NCBI RefSeq assembly: GCF_011683955.1
Contig: NZ_JAAQPI010000001.1
Span: 62,001-126,000, forward strand
Direction of reading: 5' to 3'
DNA from: Pseudomaricurvus alkylphenolicus
GTDB taxonomy: Bacteria; Pseudomonadota; Gammaproteobacteria; Pseudomonadales; Cellvibrionaceae
DNA: 64,000 nt
A program made the translations under genes and the position numbers. Below the pieces are notes generated by a model. That model was not told the origin of the DNA. It saw only the letters and a list, made by a program, of their open reading frames with translations, and made no database searches. Position 1 is the first letter of the stretch, and every line of letters begins with the position of its first letter. Below, in pieces: positions 51,140 through 60,125 of the stretch.

Positions 51140-53482
51140 TTAGAACCGAAAAGTCACATCAGCACCAAAGGTACGTGGAGCACCTACATGGGTATAGTCA
51201 TAACCAAAGAAGGCCTGCAGATCGAGTACAGAGGTGACGTACTCTTCTTCAAACAAGTTTTTACCCCACAAGCTGAAAGCCCAGGCGGAATCAGCCGACT
51301 CAAAGCTAAGCTTACCATTTGTCACCCAATAGGAGTCCGCTTCGGTGTGACCGACATTGGCCACTTCAAAGTACTGATTGTCCGTAAAGCTGGTATCGAC
51401 ATGCAGAGTCAGGGTACCGGTGCTGTTGGTCAGAAGATCCCAGTCTGCCGAAAAGTTGAAGTTCAGGTCCGGCGCCTGCGGCAACTGGTTGCCAGCGAGG
51501 TCCTGACCAGTGAGTATCCCCTCTTTCACCTCGGCGTCAATCAGGCCCACACCGGCGCGCACCATCAACGATTCCAGCGGGCGTGCCACCAGCTCCAACT
51601 CCAGGCCTGAGATTTCAGACTCGTCGATATTGATCAGGGTCTGAATCAGATTCTGATCGACATTCAGGAACTGCTGATTCTCATAGGTATAATGGAAGGC
51701 TGCACCGTTCAACTGCAGGCGGCTGTCCCACACAGTCATTTTGAAACCCACTTCGAAAGCGTCCAGTGTTTCCGGCTCGGCCTGGGTCACTTCAGAAGGA
51801 TCTTGAAATGCCTGGGCATTGAAGGCGCCGGTACGGTAACCGTGGCTGACGCTGGCATAAATCAAGTGGCCAGCTTCGGTGGTATAATCGAGCCCCAATT
51901 TACCGGTGATTTCGTTATCGGTGAACTCCTGCTTGCCAATCGCGATGGTCGGTGCAACCAGCACACTATCGTTGCCATAGTAACCGGCCGCATAATCGGT
52001 CAGCTCGGTCCTGTCTTCGGTGTAGCGCACCCCAAAGCGCAGTGTCCAGCTCTGGTCCAGATGATAGTGACCGTCAAGATAGACCGCCCTGCTGGTTCGC
52101 TCCTGATCGAAACTGTTATTGGTCTGGCAACCGTAGCCAGCCAGGTCCGCCAGACTCATACCAAAACCACCCAGAGTCGCATCCAGGGCGATGCCTTCCG
52201 GCGTTACCAGATCGGGCATCCCCAACGCCAGAAACAGCGGATCGCTACAATCTTCAGCGTTAAGATCCCCATCAACATTTAAATCCAGATCCTGGAGGTA
52301 CTTCAAAGAGGTCTGACTCTGCACTTCCTCTTTGGCATAGAAAAGACCGGCTATAAAATTCAGAGGCCCGTCATAATTCGAGGTAATACGCAGGTCCTGG
52401 GAGAATTGTTCAGCATCTACGGACTGATAGGCGTTGACCAGATCATTAGCAGTTCCATCGGAGTCTTCAGGGGCGAAGGCTTCACCCTCGTCATAGGAGC
52501 TGATGGAAGTCAACGTCAGCTCATCGCTCAGGTCCCAGTTGACGGTGAGGGATACAGAATCACTCTCCACCAGGCGCCTGAGATCCTGTTCGGACTCAAA
52601 CTCCCAGTGATCAAGGCCTGTCCGGAGGGAGTCTGAACGGGTGGTAGCTCCCAAGGAGTTATAGAGACCATAGACGCCCGCGCCAACCCCCAGTGGGCTG
52701 ATATTTTCAGCCACGATCCCGAAATTCACGCCCTCGGCCTTGCCGCTAGCCGCCCGCAGCAGCAATTCGAGGCTCTCGGTTGCGTTCCACAACACACTCA
52801 ACCGCGCACCGTATTCATCAATACTGTTGCCATCGTCAACGCCAGGGGTCTTATTATCGAGCCAGCCTTCGGCATCTATCCAGGTGCCGGCCACCCGCAC
52901 GGCCAGATTATCAGTGAGGGGTAAATTCAGAGCACCCTCACCTTTTTTGAGATCATGGTTTCCTACGCCGAGGGTGATGTATGCCTCATGATCAGGGCCC
53001 GGCTTCTGGGCAATCAGATTTACCGCTCCACCGGTGGAGTTCTTTCCGTACAGGGTGCCCTGCGGACCGCGCAAAACCTCTACGCGCTCCAGGTCATACA
53101 TCTGTACCCCCAGGAACGACGGATTGCCTTTGTAGACTTCATCACTGTAAACGGCAACCGGGCTGTTCTGGTTAAAGCTGTAATCGTTCATGGATACGCC
53201 GCGCAGCGAGAAGATCGGCATACCATCGCCAGCGATACCTGACGCTTGCAAGTTAGGGATTTGCGCGGCGACATCTCCGGTATCTCGCATTTTCAGCCCT
53301 TCGAGGTCTCCAGAAGAGAGTGCGGAGACAGAAACCGGTACATCCTGCAAGCTTTCCGCTCTTTTTTGAGCAGTGACTATAACCTCTTCAATAGCAAAGC
53401 TTTGCGCCTGCAGAGTCATGGGCAAGGTTGCTGCAACTGCTCCACACAGCAGTTTGAATTCGTTCAGATTACTCTTAATCAT
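51140..53482 (-). CDS. TonB-dependent outer-membrane receptor
   Basis: 780 residues. Signal peptide MIKSNLNEF...LPMTLQAQ (about 1-27); plug EEVIVTAQKRAESLQDVPVSVSA, FSLRGVSMND, VEVLRGPQGTLYGKNSTGGAV; barrel ending TFGADVTFRF with the expected C-terminal Phe. AGGAG stands before the ATG. It is the last gene of a minus-strand run amine oxidase-cytochrome c-receptor, 90 bases after the cytochrome stop, suggesting import of the amine oxidase substrate or a related compound. Confidence 0.93.
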   Translation of the reverse strand: MIKSNLNEFKLLCGAVAATLPMTLQAQSFAIEEVIVTAQKRAESLQDVPVSVSALSSGDLEGLKMRDTGDVAAQIPNLQASGIAGDGMPIFSLRGVSMNDYSFNQNSPVAVYSDEVYKGNPSFLGVQMYDLERVEVLRGPQGTLYGKNSTGGAVNLIAQKPGPDHEAYITLGVGNHDLKKGEGALNLPLTDNLAVRVAGTWIDAEGWLDNKTPGVDDGNSIDEYGARLSVLWNATESLELLLRAASGKAEGVNFGIVAENISPLGVGAGVYGLYNSLGATTRSDSLRTGLDHWEFESEQDLRRLVESDSVSLTVNWDLSDELTLTSISSYDEGEAFAPEDSDGTANDLVNAYQSVDAEQFSQDLRITSNYDGPLNFIAGLFYAKEEVQSQTSLKYLQDLDLNVDGDLNAEDCSDPLFLALGMPDLVTPEGIALDATLGGFGMSLADLAGYGCQTNNSFDQERTSRAVYLDGHYHLDQSWTLRFGVRYTEDRTELTDYAAGYYGNDSVLVAPTIAIGKQEFTDNEITGKLGLDYTTEAGHLIYASVSHGYRTGAFNAQAFQDPSEVTQAEPETLDAFEVGFKMTVWDSRLQLNGAAFHYTYENQQFLNVDQNLIQTLINIDESEISGLELELVARPLESLMVRAGVGLIDAEVKEGILTGQDLAGNQLPQAPDLNFNFSADWDLLTNSTGTLTLHVDTSFTDNQYFEVANVGHTEADSYWVTNGKLSFESADSAWAFSLWGKNLFEEEYVTSVLDLQAFFGYDYTHVGAPRTFGADVTFRF

Positions 53483-53572
53483 CGTCGATCTCCTCGTTTA
53501 TATTATATTTTCAGTTGTATCACTCAGGATTCGATTGTCTGTGCAAACACAATTTAGCTGCATACAACCTGA

Positions 53573-53953
53573 CTATTGAAACTGTTGCAGATAACAGATC
53601 AGTGCCTTACGCTGATCACTATTTTGCATGCCACCAAAAGGCATGACCGTTCCAGGCACACTCTGCATGGGCGACTCAAGAAATTGATCCAGCGACTCTT
53701 GCGTCCACACGAACCCCGCCTGCTCCATGGCATAGGAAAAACCAAAGCCTTTAACCGCGCCAGCTTTGCGCCCAATCAGCCCATGCAGGCTAGGTCCCAT
53801 CTTGTGTACACCGGGCTTCACGGAGTGACAGGCGACACACTTGTTGTACTGCGATTTTCCAATCTGTTTGTCACAGCTGTCAGAAGCCGCCAAGGACTCA
53901 CCAGACGCCTGCAGCATTGCCGACATAGTCAGTGCAAAGAGTAACTTTTTCAT
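53573..53953 (-). CDS. Periplasmic class I c-type cytochrome
   Basis: 126 residues. Signal peptide MKKLLFALTMSAMLQASGESLAAS; haem-binding CVACH with Cys39, Cys42, His43; distal Met ligand in TVMPFGG. GPSLHGLIGRKAG is the typical cytochrome c2/c552 loop. 11 bases separate it from the amine oxidase stop. Periplasmic electron acceptor for the adjacent flavoenzyme is the natural role, as known for the nicotine oxidase NicA2 and its CycN (established for that pair, inferred here). Confidence 0.92.
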   Translation of the reverse strand: MKKLLFALTMSAMLQASGESLAASDSCDKQIGKSQYNKCVACHSVKPGVHKMGPSLHGLIGRKAGAVKGFGFSYAMEQAGFVWTQESLDQFLESPMQSVPGTVMPFGGMQNSDQRKALICYLQQFQ

Positions 53954-53964
53954 ACTTCCTTCCT

Positions 53965-55410
53965 TTAACCCAGCAACTGTTTGACTTTCTGGGCAGCCCT
54001 GACGCCTCCACCAATAGCGCCATCAATAGTGCCACGCCAGCCCTCACCGTGGTCTGAAGAACCAAAAAACAGACGTCCGTAGCCCTTCTGAAACTGGTCG
54101 TGATACTTACCTAACCAACCGGGACGGTAGGTCGCCCAAGTGCCTTGCGCATAGGGATCGTTATTCCAGTCGTAGTTCATGGTGCTGAGAACCTTGGTAC
54201 CAGGCAGATGCTCGTCCAGCGCTTTTTCAACCGCATTGTCGTCATAGACATCCAACGCCTGAGTGTCTGCCCCAAAAGCAACCAGCAACGTATGGTCCTT
54301 GCCTTGTTTGTAGGTCAACACAAAGTTCAGCGGCCGACCGGGCGCAACTGTAGAGACGTTACCTACATCGCCTTTGACCTTGATATAGAGCTTCAGCCCA
54401 GCACCGGGATGTCGCTCCTTCCCTGCAGCAACCACACCTGTCGGGAGGGGCGGCTGAAAATCTATATTGACTATCGTATTCATTGGCAGACAACTGATAA
54501 CCGCCCGGCAGGAGAAACTCTCCCCCCTTAGCGTTGTGACCACCGCTCGATCACCCAAGTCGTGTATCGATTTAACCGGGCTGGACATTTTCAGGTCGGG
54601 ACGGCCGTCTTCCACTATTTTGTGGATCAAACTGATGGTGCCGTCTTTCAGTTTAAATCGGATGGTAGTGTCCATAAACGTCGGTAAACAACCCCCGCCG
54701 ATCAGGTATAAACGCAACACCTCAAGATATGAAACCGACTCGGCGACATTGTGGGCGATAGCTTCAATAAAACCCCGATTAAAAGCGCGCTGTAATGGTG
54801 TTAATTTGAGATTATCCAGGTGCGCCAGTGCATTGATTTTTTCGGCTCTTAATGCTTCTTCCCGGTTGTGAAGAATATCGTAGGGACGCGGAATGATTTT
54901 TCTAGCGTCGGCCACATAGGCCTCCCACCCCATGGCCGCTTCCACCAGATCATCTTCCGCCAATGTGAGGCGCTTGCCGTTTTCAAGAATGACGTGCATC
55001 ACATCGGGTACCGCTCCGGGTGTCTCCACCACCTCCAGACCATAGCGTTCGACTTCCGCCCAGACAAAGGGCTGGGTGTTATGGATCCAGGTCCCCCCCA
55101 ACTCGATCGGCACGCCGTCGATTTCACTACTGAAGGTGCGACCTCCGAGACGGTTTCGGGCCTCCAGCAGCAGGGTTTTGTAGCCGTTTTTGACGGAGTC
55201 ACGTGCAGCCACAGCACCGGCATTACCGCCGCCCACAACGATAACGTCGTAGTCACAGCCAGGCGCTTTACAACTGCCTTCGCTCTTCGCTCCGGCAGAA
55301 GCCAGGGCACTGCCCCCGAGCGCAGTTGCCCCGGCGCCCAGGGCCACGGCGCTGCTGACAAACTTGCGGCGACCGAGGTTAATTGGTTCTGAATGTGTTT
55401 TGTCTTTCAT
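53965..55410 (-). CDS. Tat-exported flavin-containing amine oxidase/dehydrogenase
   Basis: 481 residues, FAD amine oxidase family. Tat signal GRRKFVSSAVALGAG at 13-27, then FAD loop DVIVVGGGNAGAVAARD (about 55-71), LLEARNRLGGRTFSS (about 78-92) and a C-terminal RLFFGSSDHGEGWRGTIDGAIGGG (about 450-470, covalent or tight FAD site). The nearest pattern is the pseudooxynicotine/nicotine amine oxidase type. Translocation by Tat agrees with a folded, FAD-loaded protein, and a cytochrome c gene follows within 11 bases, so it is more likely a cytochrome-linked dehydrogenase than an O2-using oxidase. Amine substrate unknown. Confidence 0.88.
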   Translation of the reverse strand: MKDKTHSEPINLGRRKFVSSAVALGAGATALGGSALASAGAKSEGSCKAPGCDYDVIVVGGGNAGAVAARDSVKNGYKTLLLEARNRLGGRTFSSEIDGVPIELGGTWIHNTQPFVWAEVERYGLEVVETPGAVPDVMHVILENGKRLTLAEDDLVEAAMGWEAYVADARKIIPRPYDILHNREEALRAEKINALAHLDNLKLTPLQRAFNRGFIEAIAHNVAESVSYLEVLRLYLIGGGCLPTFMDTTIRFKLKDGTISLIHKIVEDGRPDLKMSSPVKSIHDLGDRAVVTTLRGESFSCRAVISCLPMNTIVNIDFQPPLPTGVVAAGKERHPGAGLKLYIKVKGDVGNVSTVAPGRPLNFVLTYKQGKDHTLLVAFGADTQALDVYDDNAVEKALDEHLPGTKVLSTMNYDWNNDPYAQGTWATYRPGWLGKYHDQFQKGYGRLFFGSSDHGEGWRGTIDGAIGGGVRAAQKVKQLLG

Positions 55411-55895
55411 AATCTGCTCTACCCGAAACTTGTATCATCCCAACACGAAAACCTGATCCCATGAGACCTACTTTAGAGAGATCAGCCCTGGGGCGCTTGG
55501 CATCACGCGCCAGAATGGTTGGCAGCACACGCCAAAGCGGCCTCAATATCCCCCATCGCCTCGGCCGGGTCCGAGCCGTAGGCAACATAGGTATATTGCA
55601 GGAGGTGTTTAGGTCCAATGTTTTCTGAAACGGAACTGGCGCCGAAAAAGTCCGTACCGACAGGACTCCCTGCTTCCGACGAAGAGGTGACGGTTGCCGT
55701 TCTTGTGGGAGGCTTCGGTGTTGTTGACGAGGGCGCTTTCAAGCATGAGCGCAAAGAGGAACATCTATCGCCCACGCTGAAAGTTCAGTGGGACATCAAT
55801 CCCGACCTTATGGGCGATGAAATCGGTTTAAAATCAAGAAGAGGAATCGGAACCTCGCGAATGTGACTGCAGATCCAGCCACACGCATTCCAGGT
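55411..55895. other. Intergenic region with receptor remnant
   Basis: 485 bases between the amine oxidase and RidA genes. Besides the receptor remnant at 55618-55866 nothing is recognised; the minus-strand frame 55503-55775 is antisense to that remnant. Confidence 0.6.
55618..55866 (+). pseudogene. Decayed TonB-dependent receptor fragment
   Basis: The plus-strand frame contains LSPTLKVQWDINPDLM (about 55769-55806), a barrel motif typical of these receptors (SPS-LQWD-NPD-M), directly followed by GDEIGLKSR, the motif that normally lies 30-40 residues later (EIGLKS). The part between is deleted and the rest of the barrel and plug is absent. It is in the opposite direction to the surrounding amine oxidase and RidA genes. 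Confidence 0.55.
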
Positions 55896-56285
55896 TTAAA
55901 TTGGACGACGTGCTGTCATCTCAATTTCTACCAACACATCCGGATGGACGAGCTCGGCAATGATGGTCGTTCTCGCGGGTGGTTCAGTCGGGAAAAACTC
56001 TCCGTAGGCTTCATTGAAACCAGTAAAGTCTTCCCGGTGTTTTAACACCACCAAGGAGCGTGTCACATCCTCAAGTGTACAACCCGCCTTTGCCAGTACC
56101 CGCTCAATGGTCTTCATTGTCAGGACCGTCTGCTCACGAATGTCACCATCCAGTTTGACTTCACCATCTTCTGTCAGGGCGATCCAGCCCGACAGGAGCA
56201 CGTCGTTACCCGCAATCACACCTTCGGAAAGGGAAATCTTTACACCTTCAACAACAATTTCTTCACCAATAATTTGCTTTGGCAT
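55896..56285 (-). CDS. RidA family enamine/imine deaminase
   Basis: 129 residues, RidA/YjgF/UK114 trimer fold. The signature Arg in PPARTTIIAEL (Arg about 108) is present, with GNDVLLSGWIALTEDGE at the N-terminal part and VEIEMTARRPI at the end. Such proteins hydrolyse reactive enamine/imines, which are the immediate products of amine oxidation, so a role next to the flavin amine oxidase downstream is plausible. AGGAG precedes the ATG. Confidence 0.9.
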   Translation of the reverse strand: MPKQIIGEEIVVEGVKISLSEGVIAGNDVLLSGWIALTEDGEVKLDGDIREQTVLTMKTIERVLAKAGCTLEDVTRSLVVLKHREDFTGFNEAYGEFFPTEPPARTTIIAELVHPDVLVEIEMTARRPI

Positions 56286-56312
56286 TATGCAATACTCCTA
56301 TAACTTCAGTTG

Positions 56313-56333
56313 AAAAAAGGGGGCCGGAGCCCC
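56313..56333 (-). terminator. Rho-independent terminator of the ferredoxin-oxidoreductase gene
   Basis: GGGGC-CGGA-GCCCC stem (56320-56333) whose minus-strand continuation is CTTTTTT. Lies 64 bases downstream of the oxidoreductase stop and just before the RidA start. Confidence 0.8.
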
Positions 56334-56396
56334 TCAAACGAGTGGAGAAACAAGCAGCGCACCAGCGATTACCGGGCGCCAATACAACTTGTTCAA

Positions 56397-59300
56397 TCAG
56401 GCTTGGTGAAACTGCACCGCTTCCAGTACGGAGTCACCGATACGCCACTTTCTGAGCAGTTCGGATTGGCGCTGGCGAAACTCCGCCATATGTCTTTCCT
56501 TGACATGACCATAACCACGAATGCACTCAGGCAACCTTGCAATCTCGATTGCCCGAGCGTGGTTGGTTGGTGATAGCTTCTGCAGAATAGCCAGTATCTG
56601 CTGCTCGTATTCAATAACCAGCGCTCTTTCCTGCCGACGCTCCGCTGTATATCCAAACGGATCCAGCGCAGATCCCCGCAGGCGTTTCAGGTGTTTCAGC
56701 ACACCAAATGCCTTCATCATCCAGGGACCGAACTGCATCTTGCGCACCACCCCGGTTCTCTTATCGGGCCGTGCCAGTAAAGGGGGAGCCAGGTTGAATT
56801 GCAGTTTGTAATCGCCTTCGAACTGATCCTCAAGCTTGCGAAGGAATTCCGGGTCGCTATAGAGACGAGCAACTTCATACTCATCTTTGTAGGCCATAAG
56901 CTTGTAGGCGTTCTCGGCGACGGCCTCGGCCAAGCCATTTAAGCCTGCGCCAGCTTTCTTTTCCGCCTCTTCCACCTGGGCGACCAGTTTGCGGTAACGC
57001 TCGGCATAGGCGGCATCCTGGTATTCAACCAAGTCAGCTGCCCGCCTCTGAGCAATTGCCGCAGCCGTTTCCAGCAGTTTTACCGGCGCCGCGGGCTCAG
57101 CCAGTTCAATAACCGCTTCGAGATTATGCGCTGCACGGCGCCCCCAGGCGAAAGCCTGCTGATTCCACTCCACCGCGACACCATTGAGCTCGATAGCCCG
57201 ACTGATGGCTGCGGCACTGATCGGCAGTAAACCCTTTTGCCAGGCGTACCCCACCATAAACAGATTGCTGGCGATGGAATCACCCAGAAGGCGGGTGGCC
57301 AGTCGTGTCGCATTCAAAAGGTCGGTGCGCTCGCTACCGACAACATCCAGCACCCGTGCCTCCAGGGTATTGGCAGGAAATTTCAGATCCGGATTCTGTG
57401 TGAAATCACCGGTAATCGCCTCATTGGTGTTAATGAGCGCGTAGGTGTGGCCCCTGCGAGCAGCCTTCAGCGCAACATCGGTACCGGCCACCAGCGAATC
57501 GCAGCCAAGCAGCAGATCGGCATTGCCGGCATTGACGCGCACGGCCTTGATATCATCAGGGGTATTGCCGAAACGAATGTGGGTGGTGACGGCACCGCCC
57601 TTCTGGGCCATACCCAGCTGATCCACAATGGAGGCACCCTTGCCTTCCAAGTGAGCTGCCATGCCCAGCAGTGCGCCGATGGTCACTACGCCAGTACCAC
57701 CAACACCGTTGACCAGAATATTGTAGGTGCCCTGATGAGGAATGCTCGGCAGCACCGGGTTCGGCAGAGACTCCAGCCCTGCCGGCACACTACCGACTCC
57801 CTTGCCCTTGCGCGGACGCCCACCCAGCACCGTGACAAAACTCGGACAGAAACCTTCCACGCAGGAGAAATCCTTGTTGCAGGAAGACTGGTCGATAGTG
57901 CGCTTGTTGCCGTATTCGGTTTTCAACGGCAGCACCGAGAGGCAATTGGACTTTACGCTGCAGTCGCCACAACCCTCGCACACCCGGTCATTGATAAAGG
58001 CGCGCTTGGCTGGATCTGGAAAGGTACCACGCTTGCGACGGCGGCGTTTTTCCGCCGCGCAGGTCTGGTCATAGATCATGACGGAAACGCCTTTGACTTC
58101 CCGCAACTCTTTTTGTACCCGGTCCAGTTCGCGACGGTGAAACACCTCTACTCCCGATGCAAACGGCTCGTATTTATCGCGCTGGTATTTTTCCGGCTCG
58201 TCGGTAACCACTACGATTTTTTTCACCCCCTCTCCCTGCGCCTGGTGGGTGATTTCCGGTACCGAGATAGAGCCGTCCACGGGCTGACCGCCCGTCATGG
58301 CGACCGCATCGTTGTAAAGAATCTTGTAAGTAATGTTCACTCCCGCTGCCACCGCCTGGCGAATGGCCAGAGAGCCGGAGTGAAAATAGGTGCCGTCACC
58401 CAGATCCTGAAATACGTGATCGGCTTTCACGTAGGGTGACTCGCCTATCCAGGTCATTCCCTCGCCGCCCATATGGGTCCAGTCCACCACGCCGCGGTTC
58501 ATATACATCGCCATGCCGTGGCAGCCCACACCGCCGTGGGCACGGCTGCCCTCGGGAACATTGGTGGACGTGTTGTGCGGACAGCCGGAACAGAAATAAG
58601 GCATGCGTGTGATATTGACTGCAGGAAGCTGTGCCAGGTGCTGACACTGGCTTTGCAGAAAACCGATGCGCGCATCAATTTTTTCGCTGGTGTGAAAATA
58701 CGCGATGCGCTTGGCGATAGCCTGGGCGACCACTTCCGGAGTCAGCTCACCCAGCTCATTGATCAGCAGTTCTCCCGCCTCGTCGGCGCGTCCTACCACT
58801 CTGGGTCGCACATCTTGTGGCAGATCGAAACAGGCATCCTTCACCGCTCGCTCTATGTGCTCGCGCTTTTCTTCCACCACCAGAACTTCGTCAAGTCCGC
58901 GGCCGAAATCACGGTAGCCTTCCAGATCGTGAGGGTAGACCATGCCGACCTTGTACACGACGATTCCAAGCTCCTCCATCAGATCGTCGTTGATGCCGAG
59001 TTCTCGCAGCGCCTCCAATACGTCCAGCCAGGCCTTGCCCGCCGCAACTATTCCGTAGCGCGGTTGGCGACTGTGATGGGACACGCGATTGAGCTGGTTG
59101 GCGCGGGCAAAGGCGATGGCAGCTGGCAATTTATAGCGGCGCAGGCGCTCCTCCTGAAACAGTGGCCAGTCGCGCATACGGGTGTGCAGGCCGCCTTCGG
59201 GCATGTCAAACTCCGGTGTAACCACCTGCACCCGCTGGGGGTCCACATCTACGGATACGCTGGTATCCACGGTTTCGAACACCATTTTGAAACCTACCCA

Positions 59301-59885
59301 GGCACCGCTGAATCGTGACAGCTCTATGCCAAGAATGCCGAAATCCAGAACCTCCTGCACATTCGCCGGGTACAGCAGGGGCATCATCAGATCTTCGTAG
59401 GTCGGCTCACAGTGAGCGGGGGTGTCTGTTGAACGCATGCCATGGTCATCACCGGTCAGTGCCAGTACGCCGCCTTTGGGGGATGTACCGCAGAGGTTGG
59501 CGTGGCGCAGCGCATCGAGGCTGCGATCCAGGCCCGGCCCTTTTGCGTACCAGAACGCAAAAACCCCGTCCTTTTCACCATCGCCGTAGATACCGGCCAT
59601 TTGGGTACCGCGCACGGCGGTGGCCGCCAGGTCTTCGTTAACGCCGGGTACAAATTTGATGTCATGCTGCTCCAGCAGTTCCGGCACCTGCCATAGGGAG
59701 GTGTCGATGGCGTGCATAGGGGATCCGCGATAGCCGGAAATAAAACCCGCAGTGTTGAGCCCTATGGCTTCATCTCGCTGCTTTAACATGAATGCCAAAC
59801 GCACCAGGGCCTGACTGCCTGTCAGGTAGATGCGACCAGACTGCACTTCGTATTTGTCCTCAAGACTGACTTGCGCGAGCTTCAC
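56397..59885 (-). CDS. Fused indolepyruvate-type 2-oxoacid:ferredoxin oxidoreductase
   Basis: 1162 residues, a fusion of the alpha and beta parts of IOR with extra C-terminal domain. N-terminal pyrimidine part (GSQALVRLAFML, GFISGYRGSPMHAID), TPP part PYFCSGCPHNTSTNVPEGSRAH and GVGCHGMAMYMNRGV, ferredoxin-type cluster with Cys636, Cys639, Cys642 (VCEGCGDC) and Cys648, then POR-gamma part GTYNILVNGVGGTGVVTIGALLG. Oxidatively decarboxylates aryl or branched 2-oxo acids to acyl-CoA, giving electrons to ferredoxin. GGAGAGG precedes the GTG start. Next to RidA and the amine oxidase, it would take 2-oxo acids made from amino acids or amines (inference). Confidence 0.9.
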   Translation of the reverse strand: MKLAQVSLEDKYEVQSGRIYLTGSQALVRLAFMLKQRDEAIGLNTAGFISGYRGSPMHAIDTSLWQVPELLEQHDIKFVPGVNEDLAATAVRGTQMAGIYGDGEKDGVFAFWYAKGPGLDRSLDALRHANLCGTSPKGGVLALTGDDHGMRSTDTPAHCEPTYEDLMMPLLYPANVQEVLDFGILGIELSRFSGAWVGFKMVFETVDTSVSVDVDPQRVQVVTPEFDMPEGGLHTRMRDWPLFQEERLRRYKLPAAIAFARANQLNRVSHHSRQPRYGIVAAGKAWLDVLEALRELGINDDLMEELGIVVYKVGMVYPHDLEGYRDFGRGLDEVLVVEEKREHIERAVKDACFDLPQDVRPRVVGRADEAGELLINELGELTPEVVAQAIAKRIAYFHTSEKIDARIGFLQSQCQHLAQLPAVNITRMPYFCSGCPHNTSTNVPEGSRAHGGVGCHGMAMYMNRGVVDWTHMGGEGMTWIGESPYVKADHVFQDLGDGTYFHSGSLAIRQAVAAGVNITYKILYNDAVAMTGGQPVDGSISVPEITHQAQGEGVKKIVVVTDEPEKYQRDKYEPFASGVEVFHRRELDRVQKELREVKGVSVMIYDQTCAAEKRRRRKRGTFPDPAKRAFINDRVCEGCGDCSVKSNCLSVLPLKTEYGNKRTIDQSSCNKDFSCVEGFCPSFVTVLGGRPRKGKGVGSVPAGLESLPNPVLPSIPHQGTYNILVNGVGGTGVVTIGALLGMAAHLEGKGASIVDQLGMAQKGGAVTTHIRFGNTPDDIKAVRVNAGNADLLLGCDSLVAGTDVALKAARRGHTYALINTNEAITGDFTQNPDLKFPANTLEARVLDVVGSERTDLLNATRLATRLLGDSIASNLFMVGYAWQKGLLPISAAAISRAIELNGVAVEWNQQAFAWGRRAAHNLEAVIELAEPAAPVKLLETAAAIAQRRAADLVEYQDAAYAERYRKLVAQVEEAEKKAGAGLNGLAEAVAENAYKLMAYKDEYEVARLYSDPEFLRKLEDQFEGDYKLQFNLAPPLLARPDKRTGVVRKMQFGPWMMKAFGVLKHLKRLRGSALDPFGYTAERRQERALVIEYEQQILAILQKLSPTNHARAIEIARLPECIRGYGHVKERHMAEFRQRQSELLRKWRIGDSVLEAVQFHQA

Positions 59886-59954
59886 TCAAACCTCTCCGTA
59901 CAAAGGGTGATCAACAGTCCCTTATCTTAGAGTAGTCCAGCCGACAGAGTCAAC

Positions 59955-59980
59955 CACTAATAAGTTATACTCACTTAGTG
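59955..59980. promoter_or_regulatory. Inverted-repeat motif in the oxidoreductase promoter (ACTAATAAGT)
   Basis: CACTAATAAGT-TATACTC-ACTTAGTG, with CACTAA and TTAGTG as outer arms and AAGT/ACTT inside, 70 bases upstream of the oxidoreductase GTG start. Its left half differs by one base from ACTAATGAGT found twice before the TonB receptor at 63120-63190. Confidence 0.55.
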
Positions 59981-60125
59981 CGATCGATTAAATATCTTAT
60001 TTTTTCCTATATAAATAGTAGTTTTTGTTATCTTACGAGAATATATTCAATGTGAAAGAATCGAATACGAACTATTAATGAATAATACTTACATTTGAAT
60101 AGCCAGGCTTAAAACCAACTCGCCC

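Noticed and set aside
55503-55775. 90-residue minus-strand ORF
   Set aside because: Antisense to the receptor remnant on the plus strand, which has recognisable motifs; low-complexity Ser/Thr/Pro content.
57237-58439. 400-residue plus-strand ORF
   Set aside because: Antisense to the fused ferredoxin oxidoreductase whose motifs are complete.
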